Shown here one piece after another: positions 26,687 to 35,803 of a stretch of 64,000 nucleotides of DNA; positions within the stretch are counted from its first letter, which is position 1; every line of letters begins with the position of its first letter. This DNA comes from Candidatus Poribacteria bacterium. Lineage in GTDB: Bacteria; Poribacteria; WGA-4E; UBA9662. The stretch spans positions 44,264 through 108,263 of the forward strand of contig DTUY01000218.1 of the NCBI GenBank assembly GCA_012963885.1, written 5' to 3'. Under the pieces are notes generated by a model. That model made no database searches, was not told the DNA's origin, and was given only the letters and a program-made list of their open reading frames with translations. The position numbers were made by a program, and so were the translations under genes.

Positions 26687-27178
26687 TCATCTTTTCCTGT
26701 CAAGTTTCTGAACGTCTTGATAATGTTTAGCAATATCTTGCTGTACGGTTGTTCCTATTATTTCACGTTGATCAGATAACTCGTCGGCGTTTGCTGTTGA
26801 GGGTTGCTTTACTACAGTGTTTGAAACCAGATCATGTTTAATCTGGTAATGCAATTGAACAGTTGATCTATATTCTTTGATTGTGCCGTTTTCAACTGCG
26901 GCCGTTTGACGAACGACTTCCATTTCGTTAATCGATGGAAAATGCTGTGTTGTTGTTTTCAGCGCGCGGCGTGTAGCATCATCCCAACTATGTGGTGATG
27001 TTTCTTCTACCTCAATAATGCGGATGTCTGAAACTAAATTCGAATCTAAAGATTCAGAAGAAATCTGCGATTGATGAGATTCAAGTTGACTTTGACTAGA
27101 GGTCATTTCTTGATGCAACTCGTCTGTAAAAGGCTTCGCAGTTTCGTCAACTTTTCTAACTTTTTCTTCACTAGGCAT
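26687..27178 (-). CDS. Dodecin-like flavin-binding protein with long polar tails
   Basis: Residues about 52-112 form a dodecin domain: IRIIEVEETSPHSWDDATRR, then EMEVVRQTAAVENGTIKEYR and VQLHYQI. The T-S-P-x-S-W-x-D-A block, with the conserved Trp that stacks on flavin, is intact. Dodecins are normally about 70 residues and assemble as flavin-storing dodecamers. Here a 50-residue polar N-terminus (Ser, Gln and Glu-rich) and a 50-residue polar C-terminus flank the domain, making 163 residues. It lies 58 bases upstream of the FAD-dependent thioredoxin reductase gene on the same strand, consistent with a flavin-related role. No signal peptide is present. Confidence 0.8.
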   Translation of the reverse strand: MPSEEKVRKVDETAKPFTDELHQEMTSSQSQLESHQSQISSESLDSNLVSDIRIIEVEETSPHSWDDATRRALKTTTQHFPSINEMEVVRQTAAVENGTIKEYRSTVQLHYQIKHDLVSNTVVKQPSTANADELSDQREIIGTTVQQDIAKHYQDVQKLDRKR

Positions 27179-27192
27179 CGGGTTATTTCACC

Positions 27193-28017
27193 TTAAGTTT
27201 CCAGTATCAGTCTTGGAATACCACCAACGATGGGATAATCGGTATCACAGTGGCTGCAATAGATAATTTTGTCTTCCCATTTGACTTCTTCTTTACAACT
27301 GGGACAAACGACAATATCACGTAGAGTTTTAGACGGCTGACGTCGTTGTTTTGCTATCATTGTTTTTAAGCTGGAAACCATTTTCCTTGGAATTAGATCT
27401 TTGATGATGGGCTGCCATTTCTCCAACCATGGTACATTTTGTACATCCATCAGCATTCTGTTGATAATCTCGGACGAGTTGAAATCCAATGCTGGTGCGT
27501 TCGAGTCACGAAATTCACAGTCAATTTTTTGTTCCCATTCATAATGTACTAGAAATATTGGATGGTATTTCTTGTGGAAATGCAAGAAGTTTTTATCCTG
27601 TGTTACCAGCGTGTGGAACAGTTGACCAAATTGATTTAGATCTACCTTCTTTTGAATTAACAGTTTGCCATCGATTAGATTGAAAATCCATAGGTGGTAA
27701 GACCATCCGTAAAGACGCTCTGAAATCTCCGACGGCACTTCGATATAGCCACGCGATGCAACCCGTTCTAGCTCGGAGATCATTAACTTTGGGTTTTCAA
27801 CATGCTCAAGTACATGTGAACAAATCACATAGTCAAATGATCTGTCAGCAAAAGGCAAATGTTGTCCATCTGCCTCAATCATACTTCGATCTGCGACAAT
27901 CCCTCCACCACGCTGATGGTCATCATCAATGAATTTGTCGCATAGAACATCTGATCTCGCTTTTGGATTGTGTCCGCTGCCGATTTCCAGCACAAAATCA
28001 GCAGGTCGAATGTTCAT
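27193..28017 (-). CDS. SAM-dependent methyltransferase with C-terminal zinc-ribbon
   Basis: A 274-residue class I methyltransferase. The SAM motif is VLEIGSGHNPKARSD near residue 10, followed by DGQHLPFADRSFDYVICSHV and LEHVENP typical of Methyltransf_11. The C-terminus (VCPSCKEEVKWEDKIIYCSH, then CDTDYPIVGGIPRLI) is a Trm112-like zinc ribbon with two C-x-x-C pairs. The start ATG overlaps the previous gene's stop by four bases, so it is coupled to the other methyltransferase. The substrate is unknown; this arrangement is common in polysaccharide or lipid modification clusters. Confidence 0.85.
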   Translation of the reverse strand: MNIRPADFVLEIGSGHNPKARSDVLCDKFIDDDHQRGGGIVADRSMIEADGQHLPFADRSFDYVICSHVLEHVENPKLMISELERVASRGYIEVPSEISERLYGWSYHLWIFNLIDGKLLIQKKVDLNQFGQLFHTLVTQDKNFLHFHKKYHPIFLVHYEWEQKIDCEFRDSNAPALDFNSSEIINRMLMDVQNVPWLEKWQPIIKDLIPRKMVSSLKTMIAKQRRQPSKTLRDIVVCPSCKEEVKWEDKIIYCSHCDTDYPIVGGIPRLILET

Positions 28018-28907
28018 TTTTCAGCGACCATACTAATATACAAGCTGGTTCTTGGAAAAAAGGTCGCCATTATTTTACCTTTAAATCCAAAACCAACACA
28101 AAGTTTTTTTATACGTAGGCTATGTTGCCGAAAAAACTTTTCCAGATCAATCGGGCTGGCAATATAAGTACTATCAGCATCGCCTCCGATGATTTGGTCT
28201 TCAAGGTCTGGCTCACGATACAGAAATTGTGGTAGTTGTCCAAAACGTTTTGTGAAATAGAGATTTGTGTTTTTTAGCGCGTTTTGGAGGGCCTGCTGCT
28301 TTGTTTCTGCCCAAATTGGTCTGCCGTTTCCTCCGAAGACCATCTGCACAAAATCAAGCAGCGGCATGATAGGTGAACACAAGTTAGGTCCTGCAACTAC
28401 GATCCTCCCACCTTTTCGGGTAACACGAATCATTTCAAGGAGAGTCGTCTCCACATCAGGTGTATGCTCGATTAACTCGTTTGAACAAACAACACCAAAC
28501 TGTCCAGATTCAAAATCAAGGTTCAAAGCATCACCTACACGATACTTTAGACTGTCGTTCTCCCACTTTTTCGTTTCTTTTAGAAAGAGTGGTGAAATAT
28601 CAACACCAACAACGTTTCTACCCCGATCATGCAGCATTTTAGATGAAATTCCATTACCACACCCTAGATCAAGCGTATATTCATCTGGTGGAGTGTGCAG
28701 GTCAACGAGATCAACATAAGATTTTAAATAAGCGTGATTGTGCTGATTTAGTAATCCTTTGTAGGCTTCGGAGGTTTCATAGAATTCACGCATCCGGTTA
28801 CGAAGTGATTGGTCAGGTGAAATAGGTGTCTGAGCAGATTCCATGGCTGTCTCCATTATACTATTCCGGCTTGATTCGAACAATGAAAAAGTCATAGTTT
28901 CAGACAT
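28014..28907 (-). CDS. SAM-dependent methyltransferase
   Basis: A 297-residue class I methyltransferase with motif I YTLDLGCGNGISSKMLHDRG, the acidic strand-2 end VVGVDIS, and post-motif NELIEHTPDVETTLLEMIRV. The first 30 residues are variable; the second Met at residue 18 is an alternative start. It is the first gene of the leftward run that continues through the second methyltransferase, dodecin, glutaredoxin-thioredoxin reductase, DUF5069 and pheA. The substrate is not evident. Confidence 0.85.
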   Translation of the reverse strand: MSETMTFSLFESSRNSIMETAMESAQTPISPDQSLRNRMREFYETSEAYKGLLNQHNHAYLKSYVDLVDLHTPPDEYTLDLGCGNGISSKMLHDRGRNVVGVDISPLFLKETKKWENDSLKYRVGDALNLDFESGQFGVVCSNELIEHTPDVETTLLEMIRVTRKGGRIVVAGPNLCSPIMPLLDFVQMVFGGNGRPIWAETKQQALQNALKNTNLYFTKRFGQLPQFLYREPDLEDQIIGGDADSTYIASPIDLEKFFRQHSLRIKKLCVGFGFKGKIMATFFPRTSLYISMVAEK

Positions 28908-29092
28908 TTAAACTGTGTCGATGCAAATAATGAGGACACATTTGTTATTATGCATTGACAAGGCTGATAAATTATCCAGAACGATTTTTCATCGTGCTTT
29001 TCTTATGGGAAAGGTAAAAGCCTAGACCTGGAAGATAGATCTAAAATCGGGTTGGTAAAGAAATCCAGATTTTCTGAATAGTACTGAAGCAG

Positions 29093-30088
29093 TTAATCAA
29101 TCCGATCACCAAAGTGATTCGCTACAGCCACGAGGTCTAGAATATCAACAACTCCATCTTTGTTTACATCACCGTTTGGTGCGTTAACCATTTCAAAGTA
29201 AATGGCGACAATTACCAAATCGAGAATATCAACAATTCTATCTTTATTCAGGTCCCACGGCAAATTATCGTGTGACGCCTGTTGGGAGGCCGTTATTGCG
29301 CAGCGGAACCCAATTGTGTTGTCACTGAGATTGGGTAACAAAGTGTATCTCATTGTACTTCTTACCTTTAGCGGAGGCTTCCTCCATGATCCACCACGTA
29401 AAACCCGGCCGAGGAAATTACTGGGATTTTTGTTCTCTGGGTTTTCAACTGGACTGTTTGCGTAGTAGTTCTCATCGTACCAATCAGAGACCCACTCTAA
29501 GGCGTTACCAGCAAGATCATGTACTCCGAATTGGCTTATACCTGTGGGAAAACTTCCGATAGGAGCGGTTTTATCGAATCCGTCAGTGTCACCTGCAACA
29601 TTTGCATGATTAACCCTGCCACTAATTTCAGCCTCAAATTGATTTCCCCAAGGATATTGGTTCTCATTAGTTCCACGAGCGGAAAACTCCCACTCCGCTT
29701 CGGTAGGCAACCGTTTGCCTGCCCAATTTGCATAGCGAGATGCTCCCTCAAAACTTACCCCAACAACAGGTTGATCGGGCCGATTTAGATCAGGATCGTT
29801 CCAGAAACGGGGTGTAGCATGTCTTGTTTCCGATAGGAAAAGAGCATACTGCACATTAGTAACTTCAAACTTGTCAATATAGAATGCATCAAGTTTAATA
29901 ATATGGATCGGCGTTTCATCTGGATCGGCTATGTCTTTGGTTGATCCCATCATGAATTTTCCATTGGGCACAAGCACCATCAGAGAATTATCTTTTTCAT
30001 GTATGATTTCAGATGCAGGCATTGACCATAAATGGATTGTAATTAGGAATAGCATTTTACAAGGCAAGTAAACTCTTCCAAATATCAT
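29093..30088 (-). CDS. Secreted SUMF1-like protein with dockerin-like C-terminus
   Basis: A 331-residue exported protein: signal peptide at 1-25, SUMF1/FGE-like domain at about 28-265 (NGKFMMGSTKDIADPDETPI, DAFYIDKFEVTNVQYALFL, RLPTEAEWEFSARG, FGVHDLAGNALEWVSDWYDE, RVLRGGSW). The active-site cysteines of FGE after RGGS are missing. Residues about 275-331 carry two dockerin-type calcium repeats, DLNKDRIVDILDLVIVA and DVNKDGVVDILDLVAVANHF, about 30 residues apart. Dockerins bind cohesins, and a cohesin-like domain lies in this window at 22249-23616. It is read leftward and has no obvious operon partner. Confidence 0.85.
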   Translation of the reverse strand: MIFGRVYLPCKMLFLITIHLWSMPASEIIHEKDNSLMVLVPNGKFMMGSTKDIADPDETPIHIIKLDAFYIDKFEVTNVQYALFLSETRHATPRFWNDPDLNRPDQPVVGVSFEGASRYANWAGKRLPTEAEWEFSARGTNENQYPWGNQFEAEISGRVNHANVAGDTDGFDKTAPIGSFPTGISQFGVHDLAGNALEWVSDWYDENYYANSPVENPENKNPSNFLGRVLRGGSWRKPPLKVRSTMRYTLLPNLSDNTIGFRCAITASQQASHDNLPWDLNKDRIVDILDLVIVAIYFEMVNAPNGDVNKDGVVDILDLVAVANHFGDRID

Positions 30089-30167
30089 GAGAAAAGGTGA
30101 TAATAATTGTTAGCTTCATCAGGAGGCAATAACACAAGCAATATGTGAAAACCATTGACTTTTAGGG

Positions 30168-30977
30168 ATGAATCTGCTAATCTTAATTGCGGTTCTGACC
30201 CCGCTAGGTGTAAGTAATTTTATTATAAAAAATGCGATAAAGATGTTATACCAGCAACAGGTTATCAGGGAATGTACTGAGCAGATCGAAGCCAAGCCAA
30301 AAAATCCGAATCACTATTTTAACCGGGCTCAGGCATACAAGGAAATTGGTGATTATAATGCAGCAATTGCCGATTTGACAAGAGCAATTCACATGTCACC
30401 CAATAGTCCTCAGGCTTACTTGTTGCGCGGTACAATCTACTATAACCTTAAGGATTACCAAAACGCAAGCCGTGATTTTTCCGCGGCAGTACGGATTAAA
30501 GCAGATTATGCAGATGCGTACATTCTCCGCGGGAACATCCATCGGAAGATTGGCGAATTACCTCTGGCAATAGCTGATGCAAGCGCTGCCATTAGCTATG
30601 CACCAGATGATGTACAAGCCTATGTGCTACGTGGAAAATGCCAACAAGACCTAGGAAATTGCGACTATGCCATTGAAGATTATTCGAAGGCTATTCAGAT
30701 TAATCCCAATTATGCGAATGCCTATTATTTCCGTGGGAATTGTTATCATTCAGTTGATCAAGATGGAGAAGCTATTGAGGACTACCAAAAAGCTGTTAAA
30801 ATAGCTCCAGATTCTTATTCTGGCCGTTTGGCTATACAACGCCTAAAAAACCTAGGTGCTGATATTGTCTCACCAGAGACACCCAAAAGAGCCATAGATG
30901 TATTTCGCCCGAAAATTCCGAGTAAAGCGATAAAAAAGCATTTCGTGAAAATCTGGAGTGAAGTGACAAAGCGGTGA
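30168..30977 (+). CDS. TPR-repeat protein with N-terminal membrane segment
   Basis: A 269-residue protein. A hydrophobic N-terminus (LLILIAVLTPLGVSNFII) is probably a signal anchor. At about residues 38-230 there are five to six tetratricopeptide repeats of 34 residues, marked by the Y-F-N-R-A-x-A-Y-K-E-I-G-D-Y-x-x-A-I-x-D and A-Y-x-x-R-G pattern (GDYNAAIADLTRAIHMSP, CDYAIEDYSKAIQINPNYAN). TPR domains mediate protein-protein binding; no partner can be named. The C-terminus is basic. No clear ribosome-binding site precedes the ATG. Confidence 0.85.
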   Translation: MNLLILIAVLTPLGVSNFIIKNAIKMLYQQQVIRECTEQIEAKPKNPNHYFNRAQAYKEIGDYNAAIADLTRAIHMSPNSPQAYLLRGTIYYNLKDYQNASRDFSAAVRIKADYADAYILRGNIHRKIGELPLAIADASAAISYAPDDVQAYVLRGKCQQDLGNCDYAIEDYSKAIQINPNYANAYYFRGNCYHSVDQDGEAIEDYQKAVKIAPDSYSGRLAIQRLKNLGADIVSPETPKRAIDVFRPKIPSKAIKKHFVKIWSEVTKR

Positions 30978-30993
30978 ATTCGTCGCTTTGTCA
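30964..30993. terminator. Hairpin between convergent genes
   Basis: TGACAAAGCG and CGCTTTGTCA form a perfect 10-bp stem with a 10-base loop, overlapping the last codons of the TPR gene. There is no strong T run, so a terminator role is only likely from its place between two convergent genes. Confidence 0.45.
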
Positions 30994-31002
30994 TCGAACA
31001 CG

Positions 31003-32172
31003 TCATTTACTGGTGTTGTAAACATTTTCAGCAGTTTGTACTGCTTCAGCAGCCGACCTTTCCGGTAGTATCTCTCCCAGTGCAGTGAGTAAACCGATGA
31101 CATTTTCCCGACGGCAGGTTTCTCCCATCAAGCCAATACGCCACGCTTTACCCTTGAGTGTTCCTAGCCCCGCTCCAATTTCGATGTTATAGGTGTGAAG
31201 CAACTGGTTTCGTACTTTCGCTTCATCAACATCATCGGGAACCGAAACGGAGGTTAACATCGGTGCACGAAATCCTTCTTGAGCAATCCGTTCAATACCG
31301 AGCGCGCTGAGTCCATCTGCCAAAGCTTGAGAATGAAGGCTATGCCTTCTATATCGCGTATCAAGTCCTTCTTCGCAAACTATTTTTAGGGATTCGTTAA
31401 GCGCATAATTCATAGAAATAGGTGCTGTGTGATGATAAACTCGATCGTCTCCCCAATATTTGGAAATCATTCCCATATCCAAGTACCAACTCGTTACTTT
31501 TGTGCTGCGATTATGAATTGCGTTGATGGCTCGTTTGCTAAAGCTCACCGGTGAAAGTCCGGGTGGGCAACTCATACACTTTTGCGTGCCACTATAAGCG
31601 GCATCAATACCAAGTTCATCAAGATTAACTGGTGTGCCACAAAGAGAAGTTACACAGTCAACAACTAACAAGGCATCATGTGCTTTAGCCAATTCCGCAA
31701 TTTCCACAAGCGGTTGCAAAATGCCGGTTGAAGTCTCAACGTGCACGATGGCAATTAATTTTGGTTTTACTATATCCTTGAGCTTATCAGCTACATCTTG
31801 TGGATCAATAATGCGTCCCCAAGGTGCGTCAACAGTATGCAGGTTGCCTCCGTACCTGTCAACAATGTCAGACATTCTCATTCCAAAGACGCCATTGACA
31901 CAAACAAGGACATCGTCGTCCGGTTCAATTAGGTTGCATAAGGTTGCTTCCATGCCCGCGCTTCCAGTTGCAGAAATTGGAAGCGTTAATCTGTTTTTAG
32001 TTCCAAAAACCTGACGCAACAATTTCATGTTCTCATCCATTATTTCAAGGAAGATAGGGTCTAAATGTCCAATCATAGAATGGCTCATTGCTTCAAGCAC
32101 ACGCGGATGAACGTTGCTTGGGCCTGGCCCCATCAGTATGCGTTGAGGGATTTGTGAATTATTACTCGTCAT
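31003..32172 (-). CDS. Class V aminotransferase (alanine/serine-glyoxylate type)
   Basis: A 389-residue PLP enzyme of the AGXT-like family. The start (RILMGPGPSNVHPRVLEAMS) and the PLP-lysine segment (AAYSGTQKCMSCPPGLSPVS) are characteristic, as is the C-terminal IGAGLGTLKGKAWRIGLMGE. It should transfer an amino group from alanine or serine to glyoxylate, or act on a similar pair. ATG at 32172 has AGGAAA directly upstream. It is the third gene of a leftward set with HAD-GDPD and inositol-dehydrogenase-like genes. Confidence 0.9.
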   Translation of the reverse strand: MTSNNSQIPQRILMGPGPSNVHPRVLEAMSHSMIGHLDPIFLEIMDENMKLLRQVFGTKNRLTLPISATGSAGMEATLCNLIEPDDDVLVCVNGVFGMRMSDIVDRYGGNLHTVDAPWGRIIDPQDVADKLKDIVKPKLIAIVHVETSTGILQPLVEIAELAKAHDALLVVDCVTSLCGTPVNLDELGIDAAYSGTQKCMSCPPGLSPVSFSKRAINAIHNRSTKVTSWYLDMGMISKYWGDDRVYHHTAPISMNYALNESLKIVCEEGLDTRYRRHSLHSQALADGLSALGIERIAQEGFRAPMLTSVSVPDDVDEAKVRNQLLHTYNIEIGAGLGTLKGKAWRIGLMGETCRRENVIGLLTALGEILPERSAAEAVQTAENVYNTSK

Positions 32173-32201
32173 ATTTCCTTTCCTGCTTTTTATACGGAAT
32201 T

Positions 32202-33203
32202 TTAAATTTTTATCGGCTTGTTTTTTAAATAGGATTCCTTAGCTGCTAATGCGATTTGTATTGCTTCCAGGCCATCGTTACCAACCACTGACGGGATGGC
32301 GTCATTTGAGATACAGTGCAGAAACTCAATCATTTCTGCCGCATATGAGGATTTATAACGATCCAGGAAAAAATACGGTAGTGGCGGTTGATGCGAGCCT
32401 TTAGCATTACTTAAAACGCAGGTGTCTGTTTCAACGTTTTTTGCCTGAATCATACCATTAGATCCAAAGATCTCGACGCGTTGATCATAACCGTAAACTG
32501 CTTGACGGCTGTTATCAATAGAGCCAACTACACCATTGGCAAATTTTAGCGTGACGATCGCTGTATCAATATCTCCGGCATTACCAATGGCTTCGTCAAT
32601 CATCACCCCGCCTGCTGCGTATACCTCAACCACTTCACTCCTAACAAGATAACGTGCCATATCAAAATCATGAATCATCATGTCAAGAAAGATCCCGCCT
32701 GACGTCTCGATATACGATATTGGAGGTGGGGCTGGATCTCGACTAGTGATTCTCAAAATATGCAGATCACCAATTTCTCCTTCTAAAATCCTACCTCGTA
32801 GGGCCTGGAAATTGGAATCAAAACGCCTATTGAAACCGACTTGGAATTTTACGCCAGTGTTCTTTACACATTCCAAGGTTTGTCGCGTTCGATCCAAGTC
32901 AAAATCAATTGGTTTTTCACAAAAAACATGTTTGCCAACATTGGATGCTTGCTGAATGATCTGTGTGTGCGTATTCGTTGGTGAGCAAATGATGACTGCA
33001 TCTATCTCCGGATGATCAATAATCTGATGGTAATCGTCAAAACAATTGGGGATATTAAGATTTTCAGCCACTTTCTTCACTAATTCCAAATTGATGTCAG
33101 CAATTGCAACTAATTCGACGTTTGGGATGTGATAAGTTAGATTATCAGCGTGGAGTTTACCGATTCGTCCAGCACCAATTAGACCAACCTTAATGTCTTT
33201 CAT
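32202..33203 (-). CDS. iolG: Inositol 2-dehydrogenase-like oxidoreductase (Gfo/Idh/MocA)
   Basis: A 333-residue enzyme of the Gfo/Idh/MocA family. The Rossmann motif is KVGLIGAGRIGKLHADNL, and FCEKPIDFDLDRT carries the conserved EKP. GGIFLDMMIHDFDMARYLV has the catalytic D-x-x-x-H-D-x-D. Residue patterns are typical of myo-inositol 2-dehydrogenase, but this is family-level. The ATG at 33203 overlaps the 3' end of the HAD-GDPD gene by 14 bases; a longer frame starting at 33236 would lie deeper inside it. The gene symbol is a best guess. Confidence 0.8.
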   Translation of the reverse strand: MKDIKVGLIGAGRIGKLHADNLTYHIPNVELVAIADINLELVKKVAENLNIPNCFDDYHQIIDHPEIDAVIICSPTNTHTQIIQQASNVGKHVFCEKPIDFDLDRTRQTLECVKNTGVKFQVGFNRRFDSNFQALRGRILEGEIGDLHILRITSRDPAPPPISYIETSGGIFLDMMIHDFDMARYLVRSEVVEVYAAGGVMIDEAIGNAGDIDTAIVTLKFANGVVGSIDNSRQAVYGYDQRVEIFGSNGMIQAKNVETDTCVLSNAKGSHQPPLPYFFLDRYKSSYAAEMIEFLHCISNDAIPSVVGNDGLEAIQIALAAKESYLKNKPIKI

Positions 33204-34446
33204 CGTAAAATACTTGAGCAATTTTTGTGAATGCATCAGCGTGATTGAGATTCACCATTTCAACACCCCACTCCAGAATGTCATAAAATGCCTTTGCGTC
33301 CTTTTGCTGATGATAGATCATGATTTTAATGCTATAGTGTTGACAAACTTTAACTAAATCTTGGGTGGTATTGTCGAGGGAAACCTCAACGATACTCGCA
33401 CCGTAAGTTTTGTGAGCATCAATCACTTCGTCAACAGTTTTAACATTAATCTTTATTGGCAGGCTTGGATCAAGTTGATGCATTGTCTTCAACCATTCAT
33501 CATCGCTCGACCAGAAAAAGCATTCATTCTCAATCCCAAAGCTGTAAACAAGGTCAATCAGTTTCTTGGGATCAGCAGCCTTTACATCGAAAAAGACTTT
33601 TGCTTTGCCCTTGATCCATTCTAGAAGCTTTTCAAGTCGTGGGACCCTTTGATGTGAAAATTTTGGATTAAACCAACTGCCAGCATCCAATTGGTCAACC
33701 TCGCTGGACAACAGACGGTCAATCTTTCCTTTACCGTTTGTTGTTGACTCAAGTTCTGGGCCGTGGAAATTATATAACACCCCATCTCTACTGGTATTAA
33801 CATCGACTTCAAGGTAGTCCACCCCCCATCCGACACAGATCTCTGCAGCAGCAAAAGTGTTTTCGGGAGCATATTCATTCGCTCCACGATGGCAGACAAT
33901 TTCAATTCGCTGTTGTAGTTGAAACTGGTTTTCTAGGGATTCAATGAGAGGAATTAGATCTAGAGGCTGTTCAATCGTGTGTTGTGGTACTTCCAAATCG
34001 TCGGCCGGGATTTTCGATCGACGCGGTGACCAATGGAGCCATACAGAGATAATTCCTAGAGCATTTGCTCCTCTAATATCACGTTCTAAATTGTTGCCAA
34101 CCATTAACACACGGTTGTAATTGGTACGACTGATACCAAGTTGGTTCATAGCATGAACAAACATACGTTGATCGGGTTTATCTACACCAACTTCGTCTGA
34201 TATGGCAAAAGCGTCAAACAAATGGTGTAGGTTGTGTTGCGTGAGAACGTTTTGAAAGGTGGCGGAAGGACCGTCAGCTACCAGAGCAACACGATATCCG
34301 CAACGTTTAACTTTGTGAACCATTTCCGTCGCGCCAGGGATCAGTTCAGCTTCTAAAGTTGCCCCAGCTGAGTTCTTAATCTCTGTTCCTTCATCGACAA
34401 GTGTGTCTCCACAATCAAGAAGAACCGCGACAATTTTATTTTCCAT
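33190..34446 (-). CDS. HAD phosphatase - glycerophosphodiester phosphodiesterase fusion
   Basis: A 418-residue two-domain protein. Residues about 1-170 are a HAD-like hydrolase (motif I LLDCGDTLVDEG, later DKPDQRMFVHAM and VGNNLERDIRGANALGI). Residues about 181-415 are a glycerophosphodiester phosphodiesterase domain: EIVCHRGANEYAPENTFAAA, then DYLEVDVNTSRDGVLYNFHG, and FFDVKAADPKKLIDLVYS. The HRG and E-N-T motif and the acidic metal ligands are present. Together they could cleave a glycerophosphodiester and dephosphorylate the product. It is the first of a leftward trio with an inositol-dehydrogenase-like gene, overlapping it by 14 bases. Cytosolic, with no signal peptide. Confidence 0.88.
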   Translation of the reverse strand: MENKIVAVLLDCGDTLVDEGTEIKNSAGATLEAELIPGATEMVHKVKRCGYRVALVADGPSATFQNVLTQHNLHHLFDAFAISDEVGVDKPDQRMFVHAMNQLGISRTNYNRVLMVGNNLERDIRGANALGIISVWLHWSPRRSKIPADDLEVPQHTIEQPLDLIPLIESLENQFQLQQRIEIVCHRGANEYAPENTFAAAEICVGWGVDYLEVDVNTSRDGVLYNFHGPELESTTNGKGKIDRLLSSEVDQLDAGSWFNPKFSHQRVPRLEKLLEWIKGKAKVFFDVKAADPKKLIDLVYSFGIENECFFWSSDDEWLKTMHQLDPSLPIKINVKTVDEVIDAHKTYGASIVEVSLDNTTQDLVKVCQHYSIKIMIYHQQKDAKAFYDILEWGVEMVNLNHADAFTKIAQVFYDERH

Positions 34447-35803
34447 ACTCTTGTATCTGAAAATCTAGTTAGCCAAAGTCCAATACTTTTTTGTTAATCA
34501 CGGTTTGACCCTCGATTTCCTGCGAACTTTTCATGCTGGCTAAAATGTTTTGTTCAACAACAATTCAGACGTCATAATCATAATTAGTCAAACAGTTTAC
34601 AGTATGTGGGAAAGTCAACTCCACCTTGGCCTAATTCACAAAATATGCCTTTATTGAGCTGATTGAAATTGGTTCAACAGATTTAACTGAGATTTAAATT
34701 GTGCATCAGAACGGCCAGTAAGCATTTCCATTCTAACATGGACTTTAAATTTTTTCTAGTGTCTGTTGTGAACTAGTATCCAAGCAGCATGCACTTTTAA
34801 ATTGGGGGTGGTGTGATCTAGGCCGCTTTTTTATTTCAAGTTTACTCTTTTAAATATCTTAAAGATACCAAGTTCTGTTGATGTTTCAACATCGCTAGAT
34901 AAGAGAACTGACGAGATGCAGAAAACCGAGGTAACACTAAGCTGACTTCCGGAATCGACTGGATATCCGTCGATAAGGTTTGGCCTTATTGATCAAGTAT
35001 TCAACCGGGTGCTCTTGCCTGTAGATACTTGTCATTTGAGAATGGAGGAATTACCACTATTGCTCCATCGTCTTTAATTGCCTTGATGGAACTTGTTGGC
35101 TAGACGGTGTGGCAATTACATAGTCAGCATCGGTATGTCGAAATTAAGACTTGGGCTACGGTGATATACATCTTGGTGTAAATCTACCCCTACTTGGCCC
35201 GAGTGCTTGATTGGCCCTGGCATTCATGATAATCACTGGGACTCTAAAATTTCGCTGGAATGGTAGATGCGCTGGCTGGAAGTAACCGTGAAAACTGCTA
35301 GGCCAGAATGATTTTCCAAGCGTGGAAAGAATTTAACAGAACATCGAATGAGAAGGATACAAAGCCCTCAAGAACTGTGGGCGTCTGAACTCAACCAATT
35401 GTTAGGATACTGTCGGATACTATTAAGATCAATGGAACAGACATGCGTAGTTTGGATGCATTGCAAAAAGAAACCCAAGGAATCAAAGACACTACCCAAC
35501 AAAAGGACGAACAAATCGACCAACTGAAGCATCGTGTTTTTGAGCTTCAATCTTCCGTTATTCAAAGAAAATGGCTGAGTTCGGTACAAAATTTGATATT
35601 ATCCTGGAACCAAGCAAGATGTCTTTCAGATTTATGAAGATTATCTTGATGTTGTGTGGCGGAAGTATGTTTGGAATGGTTGACGGGACAGAATGTGAAG
35701 TTTCGAGAAATTTATTTTAACTTGAAGTTCTCTGCCGGTGGTAACAAAACAAGTTTAATCCATCACACCGGTCGTGAAGCATTTTAACCCGTTTCTGCGT
35801 GTT
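34447..35803. other. Decayed region without an intact gene, 1.36 kb
   Basis: No long frame is open. On the plus strand, pieces near 35130-35230 (KTWATVIYI, then YPYLARVLDWPWHS across stops) faintly recall an IS3-type integrase core, a weak reading. From 35443 to 35637 a frame gives a 60-residue coiled coil (LQKETQGIKDTTQQKDEQID). Both may be remains of larger genes. The rest shows nothing I can support. Confidence 0.35.
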
